Shown: in pieces, positions 26,870-40,514 of the stretch | Position numbering within the stretch: the stretch's first letter is position 1 | How the letters are laid out: each line of letters starts with the position of its first letter | Assembly (NCBI GenBank): GCA_027574665.1 | Contig: CM050655.1 | Coordinates: 16,363,170 to 16,427,169 of the forward strand | Reading direction: 5' to 3' | Length of the DNA: 64,000 bases | Source: Rhynochetos jubatus | Taxonomy: Eukaryota > Chordata > Aves > Eurypygiformes > Rhynochetidae | Program-made: the position numbers and the translations under genes | The notes under the pieces: model-generated | What the model saw: only the letters and a program-made list of their open reading frames with translations | Told to the model about the DNA's origin: nothing | The model's database searches: none

Positions 26870-27424
26870 GCTCAAGGCTTGGGCAGCCATACTTTTCACT
26901 GGATAACAAACTGGCTGGATGGCCGGGCCCAAAGAGTTGTGGGGAATGGAGTTAAATCCAACTGGCAGCCAGTAACAAGGGGTGTTCCCCAGGGCTCAGT
27001 ACTGGGGCAACGGAGCTAGGGAAGGGTCTGGAGCACAAGTCCTGTGAGAAACAGCTGAGGGAGCTGGGGTTGTTCAGTCTGGAGGAGGCTCAGGTGAGAC
27101 CTTACCTCTCAATACAACTACCTGAAAGGAGGTTGCAGAGAGGTGGGTGTTGGTCTCTTCTCCCAAGTGACAAGCGATAGGACAAGAGTAAACAGCCTCA
27201 AGTTGTACCAGGGGAGGTTTAGATTGGATGTTAGGAAAAATTTCTTCACTGAAAGGGTTGTTGGGCATTGGAAGGGGCTTCCCAGGGAGGTATTTAAGAG
27301 ACATGTGGAGGAGGCACTTAGGGACATGGTTTAGTGGTGGTATTGGCAGTGTCAGTTTAAGGGTTGGGCTTGATGATCTTCAAGGCCTTCTCCAACCTAA
27401 AAGGTTCTAGGATTTCTGTAATGA
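26870..27424 (+). mobile_element. CR1 LINE fragment, internally deleted
   Basis: The left part encodes a short piece of CR1 reverse transcriptase (HWITNWLDGRAQRVV followed by GVPQGSVLG). At about 27010 the sequence jumps to the CR1 3' end (GGGTCTGGAGCACAAGTCCT, then TACAACTACCTGAAAGGAGG). It runs to the terminal GGGCTTGATGATCTTCAAGG segment and a decayed ATTCTATG-type tail. Most of the reverse transcriptase after the GVPQGS motif is missing, and a second small deletion lies near 27280. It cannot encode an active element. The left border is approximate. Confidence 0.88.
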
Positions 27425-30400
27425 TATACTATTCAACCACAAGGGAACAAATATGAGAAAATCCCGATACACCTGAAGACAAAAAAAAATTCTTCCCTGT
27501 CTACAATTCATTCAATTTTTTACTTTCTTTTAGTCTCTGCCGCATCAACACCTTGCTGATACACCCTCAACAAGATAAGAAAGTGCAGCTAAGTAGCTCA
27601 CGAGAATAAGCAACATCTAGGAGCACTACAGACTTGGCAGGTGGACAAGTGTCAACCATCACTCCTTGCAACCTGCAGAAGCAGTTTATGCAAGCTGGTA
27701 TGAAGGGCTGAAAATGATATTTGGCATCTACAGTTTATCAACAAAGGCCTTCTCACATCTCAGTTTTGCCATCTGTAAAACAGAGAGTGGTGCCTTCCGA
27801 CTTCTCAAAGGAAACTGAACTTGAGGACATACTATTAAAAACTGTGCCTGAAAAGATATGCTGGCCCTTTACGTAACACCACCAACAGTACGGCCTCTTG
27901 ACTGGGAATTTAAACGTCAGGTTACAACCAGTGAAGGCTGGGAATGAAAGAACAAGGCTTCCCCTAATAAAATTACAGTTGTTCAATTTAGGTGCATAAA
28001 CCTTTGAATACAAGCAGCAAATAGTTGTTTCATGGACTATAAACTTTTAAAATAATGCCTAGCAAAATGAATTCCAAAGAATTTTGAAAAGACTAGCTTT
28101 TGTTATTAAAAAAAAAAAAGAGGGTTTTGAAGAGACAAACCACTTTCTCCCTTAGTCTTCTTTTTCTAAGATGTATTGACAAAGCCACATCTCCATCCAA
28201 AGAGTTAAGCTAAAAGGAAGCTGTATGCTATTCATCCTTAGCTTTTAGACCCTAAGACACAAAAGACCCATAAAATTACTAGCACCTATTAGAAGTATTC
28301 AACTTTGTTACTGGTCTTCAGATTTAAAATTAAAACTGCAATCAACATTAATCACGGAGTGCAGTAAAACAGCCAGGAGGCACCTTGAAGATAAATATAG
28401 TCAAAGACAAAATTTGAGATCCCCCCAGTAGATGGTGGAGAGGGAGAAATACCAGTTTGACTAGTTGCTGGAAGTGAGTTTCAAAAAAGTATTCTTAAAA
28501 AATTTTTGAAAATAAGAAAAAAGGAACACAGACAAATCCTACAAAGCTAGGAATGACAATTCTACCTGTATCAAACAGTATCAAAATTGACAACCTCTAA
28601 AATCTACCATGCCGACCGCCCTATTTAAAATGCAAACAAGTAATTTTTAAAGTAAGACTTCTAATAAATTGATGTTTAGAAACATTGATCTTGAAACTTG
28701 AATGCAGCCAATGTCACTAGAGATCAAGAGTTAGTCCTTCACCAGATTCTGCCAAGACAGTCCTCAAAAACCCAAAGTTCAGACAAGGTCATTTAGAACC
28801 CAAGTCACAGGTCATTCAGGAAGGAGAAGGGCACACAGGGGGTATCCTGCAGCACATATAGCATAGGCTTGTTAAAGTTGGTGAAGATTAATGTGCTGAT
28901 CTGTCTTTATTATGATTTGTGATCCAAAGGAAAAAGCACAATGGCAGCCTTTTATGACATTTTTATTCTATTTTCCTTTTCCACCTCCTCCATTAAAATA
29001 TTTTCCTCCTCTCTTTTTTACTATTCAATATTAAGAAGTCATTTATTGCAATAAAGGGATTTAGTGATTTGGGAGTAACTTTTGTACACTGTACACCCCC
29101 TAGACACCCCAGAACTATGTTAATAATTTTCTTCCTATTAATTGTCTCATCAACTCACAGCTGGCTATGCTTTTTATTTCATTATGTTATTCATCAATCT
29201 AAAATAGAACTATAACAGAAAAAGAAATTGGAAAGGAGCAATTTCAGTATTTCAAAACAGATGCAAATCAACGCCAGAGATGCTACACAGCATATTTTTA
29301 TTGAGACAATTCTATACATGTCTGAAAAATGAACCTGTAATAAATAAACTCATATCCTGTGGAGGTATGTTTTTCCTTCCATCTTATGAGCTAATTATGC
29401 CAACACAACATAACATTTTCCTAAACGCCTTATAAACTGACCCAGTTACTCAGAAAGTATTATTTTTAAATTGATGTGATAGATGCAAACTGGAACGTTC
29501 GGATTTCAATTCTGGCACCAATTCCCGTATCCCCTTCTCAAGTAATTTAAGGACTTCCTCCCGATAGTTTTTCATATTCTTTTAACTGACATTTTATCTT
29601 TATACAGTATCTCAGCAGAATGAACATGCACTAAAACAATGACAGCCCTTCTTTGGCTGTCATCTCTCATTCTGGCAAAGACAGATGTCTTACACTGGCT
29701 TATGCCAATAATAGAGCCGACAAAAAACAACAGAGACTACCTGCCTCTGATGTAAAGGCACCAATTCACATTTGTGACACTCATTTGTCAATTAACAGAT
29801 TTCTTCCATTGTTGACACATGGGACTTAAAAGATGTGGGCTAGAATGTGATGAATTAAAAAAGACAGATGAGTAAGCTATGAGCTACAAAGTAATACTAT
29901 AATGTGCTTTAGATAGGAATATCAACTGACACCCCTGACAGGCCATACAAGGTTTTATTTCATTTTGCTCTGTATCTAGGCTTCATACTTTGTCTTCTTT
30001 GTTCTCTTTTCATCAAGCTCCTAACATCTCATTCTGACAGCCAGAGACATTTAAGGCACTTTCGTTTCAAATGCAAGTTAGCGTACTTGATTTGTCATTA
30101 AAATGCAAAACGATTGCCATTGCAGGTAAATGTAGGTATGCTTAAAAGGTTGTATCTGCAAAGTAAAAGCTGAAAATGGTTTCTGGCTGCTTTGCTTAAC
30201 TCTTTCACCAGCCTCAGTTTTTCTAAGGCAAGTGTTACCCTGCTCTAATAGAAGCGTAGCAGCACCTGCAGTTTTATACAGGGTACGTTTTAGTATATTT
30301 AAATAACATAAAAGCTTTAAGTTACAACGTCAAGCACAGAGAGGTACTGTCAAGTTTACACATAGAGCCTTAGTATGATTTACACCAGAATCTGAAGAGT

Positions 30401-30604
30401 CTATCACGCAGAGCTCTCTGGGGTCAAAGCTCCCTCCTCTCATGCACTCTGCTAGCTAGACACCAATGAGGACAAAGCAGGGGGTTTGGTTGGTTGTTTT
30501 TAATGCCCGAGTTGTGGTTGGTTTCGCTGGAATCACCAGTGAGGGAATTTTAACAGCAACTTACTTTCTCTGTTCAATGATCACTTCAAGAGACATGCAG
30601 GCCT

Positions 30605-30605
<1 letters not shown>
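27425..30605. other. intronic stretch with candidate conserved elements
   Basis: Unique AT-rich DNA containing a MIR-like relic (27754-27794). Two stretches, 28860-28975 and 29639-30130, have the look of conserved non-coding sequence. No exon or transposon body is seen. Confidence 0.5.
27754..27794 (+). repeat. MIR-like SINE relic
   Basis: The sequence CATCTCAGTTTTGCC followed by ATCTGTAAAACAGAGAG resembles the CTCAGTTTCCTCATCTGTAA block of the MIR core. It is short, and the assignment is by eye. Confidence 0.45.
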
Positions 30606-30644
<39 letters not shown>

Positions 30645-30647
30645 ATA
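30606..30647 (+). repeat. (TAAA)10 microsatellite
   Basis: About ten uninterrupted TAAA units. No LINE or SINE body precedes it, so it is not obviously a retrotransposon tail. Confidence 0.97.
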
Positions 30648-33600
30648 GAATAAATGCTCTGTAGCACAGACAAGGACCAGATTTTAAAACACTGCAAGAA
30701 AAATAGACCTGCACAGGATGGAAACGAGCAAGACCTAGCTTTCTACATATATGTCCAGATGTGAATGCACCCTATAATATGAATAAGGTTATTTCTATTC
30801 AACCGGATAGATTCAATCCTCAAGGATCTCACTTGTGTTCAGCATACAAAATCTAGTGAAAGGAAATACCTATTATTTTCTGCAAGTGGGAAAAGGCCTG
30901 AAAAGCAGCAGCATAATTTAAGTAAACAAATTTTCTTGACACAAAGCTAAGTTCAGATATTATGTTAAAGGTTCATCTGTAAGTTTCTAAAATCATAATA
31001 TGTACCTACACATCTTTTCTGTAAACTTTCTCGTGCCTTTTTTACTAGGAAAAACGGGTGTGAATAGGGTTTCACTCCACTCACTACGTTGGCAGAAGAT
31101 GTTTTTTTCTCCCCCGCCCCCCCCCAAGAATAAGAGCTGTATGGAAATTTGCAGCCAAGGAATCATTCAGGAAACCTGATTTAGATTATCACCTCATAGT
31201 GCATTAAACAAAAGGTACATAATCTGAAACATTTGATGCTTCTGTGTATACAATGAAGCTTGCTAACCAATTCTGCCATTATTCTGCCTACTGCTAAGAT
31301 GTATCTGTTACAACACAGGAATTATTTATACATTCCAGTTTATAAGATAGTAATAGGCTATGCTGTAAATACCAGTATCACATTTATAACCACCAGCTAT
31401 CTTGATGGGTTTCTAGTGCTACTTTTTCTGCCCATGTTAGTCTTAATTGCTTCCAGTGGACTTCTGTCCCCATTCTTAAAGAAAATAAAAAAAAAAGCAA
31501 GACAGTACCTTAAAGCTGACTTCACCCTTTTTACTTTAATTGAAAATACTAGGGCTATGAGATTTTCATCCACTGTACTAAAGGGTACAAAGAAACACTT
31601 GCCCATTCACTTTTAGCTCAATACAAACATATGTCCTCTCTTCCTCCATTTACCAATTAGTAGAAAGTGAGACAAATGACAGTCAAAACAAAATCAACAG
31701 TAATGCATTAGTCTCCTTAACTTTAGAAAGGTCTTTTCTGTTGCTCAGTTATTTAAATGCAGGTGAAACTCTTGGCTTCAAACCACCTGTGGTTGCAGTG
31801 ACCAGAGTCTGTAATTCAATGGCAAAGTAGTGGCCCACATTAAATGGGTTCAGATAGATTCTCATTAGAGATATGTCCACATTTCAAAAGCCTATTATTG
31901 GTGGTAGTAACAGACCATTTGTTGATATGACTTATTTAAAGAGAGCCAAAGAATTAACAGTGAAAAAAACTGAACTACCCTCTGACATTCCCCACTTAGG
32001 CTGGAAGACAATTTACTAATTGAGCACCTGGTAGCACTGGAACCAATACTGCACAGAACAGCTGAGCTAGCTAATGCCTGACTCCTGACTACAAGCAACA
32101 CAGTAAACAAAAGAGAGTATTTGCAAGAAAGCAAGAACCTCATGTTGCACCTGCACTCAAACCTCTCAGCAGCACCTTCAGCAGCCTGCTGCTGACTTAA
32201 GGAGCTGGAGGCAGTGGGAAGAAGAAAAAATGGTACAGAGTGAAGGAAGCAAACTGGACACATACATAGCTCATCGTCTAGTTGGCAAGTTTCCACTTCT
32301 TAAAAAACAGAGCATTTGACAATTTTTTCCAAAAGCCATTCCAACATAATCACCTTCACACACGAATGTTTCTGTGCTATTCCAAAGTACTTCCCTGTCC
32401 AAGATAGAGAGTGTAGGAAATGAAAGATAACAGGTAGGAAAAAAAATGTGTTCAGACCTTTGAGCAGCTGTAATTTTAACATCCACACACTGGACTGTCA
32501 AATTATCTAAACATAAATGTGTTGGAAGCAGAGTTTTCTGAATATTCAATTTACTGTTAATCCTGGGCACGTCTAGAACACCTTTCACTCAGCCTCCAAG
32601 TGCTTTAAAATAATCAGTACACTTCATCACTTACGTAACTAGGTCAAGTTTTCATCTTTTCTCTCCAGCTGAAAGATACTGAAAGTCCTATGAATCTAAA
32701 ACACAGTGACCTCATCCAGAGCCTTTGTGGCCATGTGGCCTTGCAGAGTCACGGTACTGCACCAAGTCTTGGACCCTAAACATCTCAAATGGTTCGAGGA
32801 CAATTCCACTGCATTTCTTTGTGCTTTAAGAGATTTTACACTCAAGAGATTAAATGCATTTTTAGTATTAGGTAAAAGACAATGAGAGCAGAAACAGATG
32901 AACAAAATCCTCAAACAACTGTCACCAAAATAAAATTTCACTAGCCATATCCTGGTCATAAAAAGCTGCTCTTTTACCTACCTAAGTAGGTAACTGGATG
33001 TTACCAAAAACCTAAGGTTTTAGGATTAAAATATACTGGCCTTGAAGTCATGAAAAGGAAAAAGAAAAAAAAAAAGACGGAATAAATGATGAATAAATAC
33101 TTAAACTAATTACTGAAGAAATCATTTAAGCCACCACAAGTACACGCCTCTCTTACAAACATACATACGTTAACTTTAATCTTCAAATTAATGGTTGGAG
33201 ATTATTTTTAAAAACTAGTAAATGCAGGTTATAGGTAGATCTTCTGTTAAAATTCATAAACTGAGTTCCCTGTTGGAATGTCTGATCATACATTAACATT
33301 CAAGACTGCTCCCATTTTGGTCCAATTCCCTCAAGGTCAGTTATGTCTCCCAATCACACATCTCAGATGTATTGTACCTTTTTTTGTTAGTAACCTGTAA
33401 GTAATGTGTTCTTTCTTCCTAGGTTAAGTATAAAAGGTAATCGCTGGCAAAGCCCTACTGCAAGTGCTGAATCAAAGTAGACCAAATACTAGAGTGTCAC
33501 CCCCAAATTTTTAGATACTGAAAATATAAATTATATATTATACACATACTGTATATAAAGGCATTATTCATATATTATAAAGATCTTCATACATAAGATG

Positions 33601-36600
33601 TTGTTTTGTGTGTGTCTCTCCATCTGTGCTTAAATGTCAGCTAACTACTTCTGACAACATCGTCCCACACACACTGTGCTTTATATGAAAAAGGTGAACT
33701 GGAGGTGTGCACACATTCAAGTACTACTGTCCACCAGTACAGCTCAAATACTAACTGCACAGGAAAAATATTAAAGACTTAAGCATTTGAAGAAAAGCTA
33801 TTCAAGTTTGGTCCAATTTGCAAGACCTTATCAGCTTCCCTGAGTTTTGGATGGGTTACAAACTATGCCCTAACATCAGATAGTTTACATCTCTTATTTG
33901 TGTTCTTTTCAAAGTGATCTTTATAGCTTTTCACCATAGCAAAGGTTCCTACAAATATAAGCAATGAGATAGGGTTTTTTTAAACTAGCAAACTCTTATG
34001 GCTGTATTATACAAAGCACATTGACTGCTAGCACTTATAGACTCAGTGGGCAAATTAAGTTAAAAATGGAGAAGAAATTACAAAGAAAGAAAATTATCTT
34101 CTAACTCTGCCTATAAGCAACTCACTCCGACAAGCATGGTCAAAAAGAAAAACCAAGAGAAACAAAACAAAAACAGAAATAAAAATCCTAGAACTTCACA
34201 TGATTGCCAGCATCCGTTAATGGGTAAAGCCTGCAAGTCAGCTGTAACACTGCATTAACTATGACCTTAAAGACAATGTAATTATTGTATAGCATGTCTG
34301 GTTTGACACACTGGCTTCTGAGCCTGAGAAAAATGCATGGCCCTTTAGCACTTCTGTGAGAGTCATTCTTCGCACTTGTATGAATGAAGAGTTTGGGGAT
34401 TGCCTTTTTAAACTGAAAAATCATCTCCAGGGTAATTTATGAAAGATTATTTATGTAAAATGCAGGATCTTATAAATGGCAGAAACCACATAAGACAACA
34501 TATAACGAACAAGCAATGCATAGAGAGAAGCTTTGCAAGGATTTTACCTGCCAAATGCCAACTAGCTATTCGTACCATGACCACTCAGCAGGTTTGGTGA
34601 ATACTGGAAGACAGAGACCCTTCTTACTCAGTGATTGGTAAGCAAAACCAGTCAAGTTCTTTACATCTGCAATCAGATGCTGGGAATCTTGTATACTGCA
34701 TTAAGGAGAGAAGGAGATACCTTTCAACACAACAGAGAGAAAAAGACAGAGACAACAGCTCCAGGGTTAATGCAGGTTCTTCCCTTCAGTCAAGCTCCTT
34801 GTCCCCAGACAACAGTCATTTCTGCAGTCCTTCGCTCTTGTTTCACAACAGCAGTGATGAGGAAATACTGGTTTAGAGTGAGAGAGATTAAAGAAGTCAG
34901 AAAGTAAAACCAGTCGATTTGATTACTATACTTATAACATGCTCTTTATCATGCTCGTCTTTAACCCCCAATACTCTTTAAAAAAAGTAGTTCTCAGTCT
35001 TAAAATACAGACAACTACAGCCTATGCAGGAGAGGTCACCAAGAGATTATTTGAAATCTGTTGACATTCTCTGAAATCTAAAACAAGTACATCAAACTAC
35101 TTCTCTCCAAATGCCAATACTTTCCATAGATTGTAGTAGCCTTCCATTTATTAACAAACTGATTTTCTCTCAACCTGACACAGATTCCTGTCATTCAGAA
35201 TGGAATTCAAAACAAAAACCAATTTTTGTTGAAGACTGATTACAATTCTCACAAGAGGAGCTGGATTGACTGTGCCAGTGAATTAAGCCCTCTGGGTACC
35301 TAGAGAACAAGTACAGATTGTGTGGATTTAGCCTTCAACATCACGCCAAAAACTAACTTCAATCTCACACAGAAAACCAGACGAAGAGAAAGCAGTTCGC
35401 TGCTCCCCTCTCATTCAAACACAAAGAAAACGATGTGATGCAAACATCAGTTCACTGGAATGCTCCGTCTCGGTCAGAAGATCTTACCAACAGCCTTGAG
35501 TCAATGGATGCTTAATATGACATCCGATCTCTGTTCAAGTACAAGGAGCTTGTTACTCACCTTTGTTCAGGAGTACAGATTTCACCTTTACTCATGATGG
35601 CAACAGCCCCTTAGAGACGGCTGTCACCAAATAAAGGACTTGGATCATCCTTCACCGCAATATTCACTAGCTATATTTGAGGAATTAACAGTTCAAGCTC
35701 ATAACGTTAACTTTACTTAATGTCAAACTGCGCAGTAAGTTTACCATTTTTACCAAATTTAACAGGTCTAGTAATCCTCCCAAGAATTCTCCACTACACA
35801 ATATAAACACACACTGACACCCCACCAAAGATGCAGGTAACAAGCTTTTACCCAATTCTGCCACATGTTACACTCTCAAGACAACTCATTCCACAATGTT
35901 ATGCCTGCTTGAGAAAAGCAGAACAGAAAACAATCTTATGTTCTTATCTGTCAGATACAGTAAATCAATGGATAATGGCCAGCACTGGGGTCAGAGGTAT
36001 ATATACTACAGTGTTTTCACAGTCCGTTAGTGACTATGTGGCCATAAAAAGTCAAGCAAGGATCAATGGACAAAAAGAGAGGCTGCTGGGACTAAAGAAG
36101 ATAACAGCAACCAGTACGAGATTGAAATAACAAGTTATACTCCAAGTTTGTCCTTATTTTTCCACACTCAGTAATACGTAACACCCATGAAAAAACCCAA
36201 CTTACTTGGCGCAGTATGCCAAAATCAGCAAAATATTTAAATGCATAAACCATTAGTTAGATAGCTTTTTAATTAGTCATTCACTGGTCCCCTTCACAGC
36301 AACAATAAACCAATGACTGCAAATGAGTCACAGCAGGAAAATATACAAGTCACAAAAACACACACAGGTAATGCTTTGTAAAGGCAAATATTCCATAGTC
36401 ACACTTAAAGTTGACAAAGTAACAGAACACAGGCATGGCTATTGTATATGAGACAAGGTATATCTCAATAGTATTTTTAATATTACTCAAAGTTTTAAAA
36501 GGGGGGGAAAAGGAGTTTTTCTTATACATTACCCAGATCACATCTGGTTCCTGTAGAAATGCCACTTTTCAAAAGGGGGAAGCATGGTGTGAAGGAAAAG

Positions 36601-37737
36601 GAAGGGAAGATGAGACCAAGGAGTAAGATTTAGTTTTGATTGTCTATCAACTATCAAAAGTAGAATTAACATTTGAAGTCTAAAATCCTTTTTGTTACTG
36701 GTAATACTCTCCTTCCATTTTTACGCTAAACATATACCTACAAAACCTTTCCTTATACAACTCCCTAGGTATTACCCATGTAGAAAGTGAACCCATCATC
36801 ACCCTTGTCTTCGGCCCATCTAGTAGGATGTCTATTTCACAGTTATTTTAATAGAATATAATTGTGCATAATGTAGTCCACAGTGATTAATAAACATATG
36901 AGACCATCTGAAAGACCATTACATCTATGAACTTTTAATAATTTAAATGATTCCTTCTATATAAATTTCCCATTTAGCAAATCGATTTCCAACTGAATTG
37001 CTTCTAAAGAATGATCACCTTTAGCAGTGTTAGTATACATTTATTTTCAGACATTCATAACATTACAACATTACTTAAAAAACAGCATCTTGTGCTTACC
37101 ATAGGACAACCCTTACAGGTAAACCTTAAGTACGCACCTCAAACTACAAACTTACTCATCTGAACTTGATATATTACTGCAATAGTAGAAGAAAAATTAT
37201 CAAGAATTCATACATTTCAGATTGCTTAGCTGTGGAAAATGTTATGTCTTTGCTGAAGTCTCTGAATAGGATTCCATTTACCTTTAAACAGTGAACTATT
37301 TTGAGTATAAAATTCACAAACGTTTGTAAACCCGTTTTCTTAGAGTAAGAAAGAAATCTCAGCTATTACTAAACATCATTTTTTAAAAAGCGATACAAAA
37401 TCTTCAACATATTAATTCTCTTCTCACACAGTGAACTGTGGTCATGCTTGAAAGAAAACAAAAAAAACACGGAGAGTGAAACAGATTAACTGCATAGCTC
37501 CAATACACTTATTTCAGACAACATACTATAAATCATCTTGAAACAAAACAGGCAATTATAACGTGCACAAATGTTATGATACTATGCATCTCTACTGGTC
37601 CAGTGGTTCTAAATTATTGAAACTGATGGCTGAACAAGGGCATGTTGTTTCAACGCACTTGGACTACTTAAGTGTTCTTTAGAATTTGTTCTTTAGCTAT
37701 CAAGTACTGTGTAGATCTCCCTAATGTCAACAAATGC
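30648..37737. other. intronic stretch, unique sequence
   Basis: AT-rich DNA without recognised repeats, apart from short homopolymer runs such as the C-rich tract near 31113-31126 and an AT-rich segment at 33520-33600. No exon or RNA gene is supported. Confidence 0.5.

Positions 37738-37804
<67 letters not shown>
37738..37804 (+). repeat. (GATA)16 microsatellite
   Basis: Sixteen perfect GATA units with a partial unit at the left end. It has the same motif and orientation as the array at 16834. Confidence 0.98.
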
Positions 37805-37806
<2 letters not shown>

Positions 37807-40514
37807 TCAGGCCACATCTAAGGGGATTAGAATATATGACCAAAATTTCGGTAGCAATGTGTTTTGTTTGTAAAGAATCACGACTTTTTCTCCCTTCAAT
37901 ACTTCAAGAGGCATCTAAAATTAAAGCAAGTAGATACATTTTCCTTCAAAGTGTTCAGTGAGGACAGAGGAGCAGCTCCTTTCTCCTTCTAACCACTACC
38001 CCATATTTCAATCCTCTTCACCTCAGTGTGAAAGAAACAAGAGTGAGAACCAGAAGACAGAATAATTTCAAAACACAATCAGCTATTTGTAAACAACACA
38101 CTTCCTCCTGCGGAAAATCTGCAATTGCTAGTTGCAAGGAAAAGCAGCAAGTAAGGTAAATCAATTAGCTTGCTAATTTCTAACCCTCATTTATTTAGCT
38201 CTGCACTGTATTTGTCGTAATTGACTATAATTATGTTAATTACTAACTCCAGCATAATTACTATATTTATTGTCATTGAGCACACTATGTACCCAAAGCA
38301 AAGCTGGCATTTGTCGGGCATCAAAAAAATAAATAAATAAAGCCACACAACTGTCGGGAGGGGTTTCTCTGAAAACTGGCTGATGTACCTTCAGCAAATG
38401 AAAGGGCAAAAGAGATTTCATGCAATGCTAGTTTGAAAGCATCGGTTCATTAAGGATATTAATTTTCTGATAACTACACATTTAAGCATGACACACTGGA
38501 GCAGTATCTACAGGATTTAGCAATTATTAATGCGTGACAGTTTCAAATGCTAAGTGAATCAATTAAACAGCAGCATTCACAATTTGAGAAGAGATAACTG
38601 CTTCATAACTGCCTAAGACTACAATTTTCACATGACAAAAAAGGGCCATTCAGGCTCCTTCAAAACCTGACAGGTCAAGAAAGAAGTTTGAAACAAAAGC
38701 ACCTTATAACCATCATCTCTCCTCTTTACTTGTCAGATCAACTTTGCTAGTGTCTCCGCTGAAATGGCATCACCATGCCAGCTGCCACAAGGTGATTTTT
38801 CATGTCTTGTCAAAGAAATCTTTTATTCTATTTGCTCTGCATTAACATGTTACATTTATTGATCAAGCCCTTTCTGCAGCCACAGCAGGGCACTGTGCTC
38901 TTATGCCTAAGGGGGCTTTGATGTCCTGGTGACATTCTAGACCGAATAATGCACATACTAAATGGATTTAATGCAGAAATGTGTTTGTGCATGACAGCTA
39001 CATTAATAACAGCCCCTCACACTGATAAATATGCAATTGCTACGATTAAGAGTTACCCAATTATGGTGAAAATATTTTTCTACCTTATAAATAAAACCAT
39101 CAAAAAGTTTTAACAATAGTGCATTTTCTTCAACATTTTAAAATGCTGTAAAGATCAGTCTAAAGGCTTTTAACAATATGTCATGCTTTGTTTTGAATTC
39201 TGGCTTTTATTTCCATCTCTCTTTTCTTGTTCATCTTCCTGTTCTGCAGGTCTTATTGCTACACAGACTGGGAAGGTGACAAGAAAAAAAATAAGTCTCT
39301 CACATACTCAAAGAAAAGCATGCCCTGTAAAACTGAAGTCCAGTTTCAAGTTACCACTTGCATATTCCCGCAGGCAAGAAAACAGTAGGCAGAAGAGAGA
39401 AACAAACAATCTAGTCCACAGAGAGGATATTACAAAGCCTCAGACTCACAGAAGTCATGGAGGAACATTCCAGACTAGGATTAAAGTTCAAGCGGGTGTT
39501 TTCATACATACACCCTCTTCATCGGACAGGGGGAAATATGTACAAGCACATACTGTGCAAATTATTCATGCTCTTAGCAGAAATAATCTGCACCCTAGAG
39601 AGAGGGAAGAGATATCTGTATCTCCATGAGCACAATTATTGGATTAATCCTCCTTCATTGGCCAAGATTAAAGATTCACTCTCCCTTTTGCCTCATAGTT
39701 TAGAGCCAGAAGAAATCTCAGTAAAAAAAAGGAAAACAATTCACATGTTTAAAACTACTGAGGACAAAATTAGAAGATGGACTTCTTTGTGCATCAAACT
39801 GTACATGTTATTTATAAAAACACGGCACCTATTTGTACAAAAACAGTGTTTGAATAACAGATGTCAGTGGAGTGCCTTTAACGTGAAAGGGCAAATTTGG
39901 TACAAAGAAAGTTATCTAGGACAAATAAAAGAACCTTTAAGTACTTTTTTCCTCTCCACAAGACAGCAGGATGCATATAAAAAACCCAATTCTTTGCATG
40001 TCATCCAAATCTCTACCCTCTACCTACATTACATCCTTCCTACTTATTTATTCCTTTCTTTCCTTCACCAGTGATTATTCTTTACCTTCCCCCACCCCCC
40101 ACCCCCCATGAAATCTTTAACTTCTAGTGATCAAGAATAGTTTTTCATTCTCCCTTGAAATCCTTTTCAGCAAGGCCTCCCAGTAACACTAACACTGGCA
40201 TATCAGTGACTTTTCTTCCCATACTCTATGTTTTCATTAAATGGAAACCAGGGACTGCTTCCCACATACTATGGAACAAAACAGTAGTCTTTACAGTCCT
40301 CTATTATCAGGGAAAGCTAGAAAATACAGTTGCATGAGATTTGGGAGCAGATTTCCAAAGGAAAACATCTCTGCTCCTAAAACATGCCTTACTGAAAATA
40401 CACCGTGTAAACAGTTCATTTCTAAAACAGCCAAAAATCACTACCAATATCAAATCAAAAGAGCTGCTACAACTCAGGCCATTTTTTGATTACCACACCA
40501 ATAAAGCTGCAGAA
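37805..40514. other. intronic stretch with a candidate regulatory block
   Basis: Unique DNA. The part at 38150-39075 has dense homeodomain-like AATTA cores and other motifs and looks like conserved non-coding sequence. A 205-codon plus-strand open frame at 39457-40074 has no recognisable similarity and is judged to be chance. Confidence 0.45.

Noticed and set aside
26807..27019. An open frame with reverse-transcriptase similarity.
   Set aside because: It is a fragment of a dead CR1 copy, not a separate gene.
39457..40074. A 205-codon plus-strand open frame, overlapping a 148-codon frame at 39183-39629.
   Set aside because: It is the longest frame outside repeats, but it has no recognisable domain, a composition like translated AT-rich DNA and no promoter or splice context. 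One frame of this size is not surprising in 64 kb on two strands.
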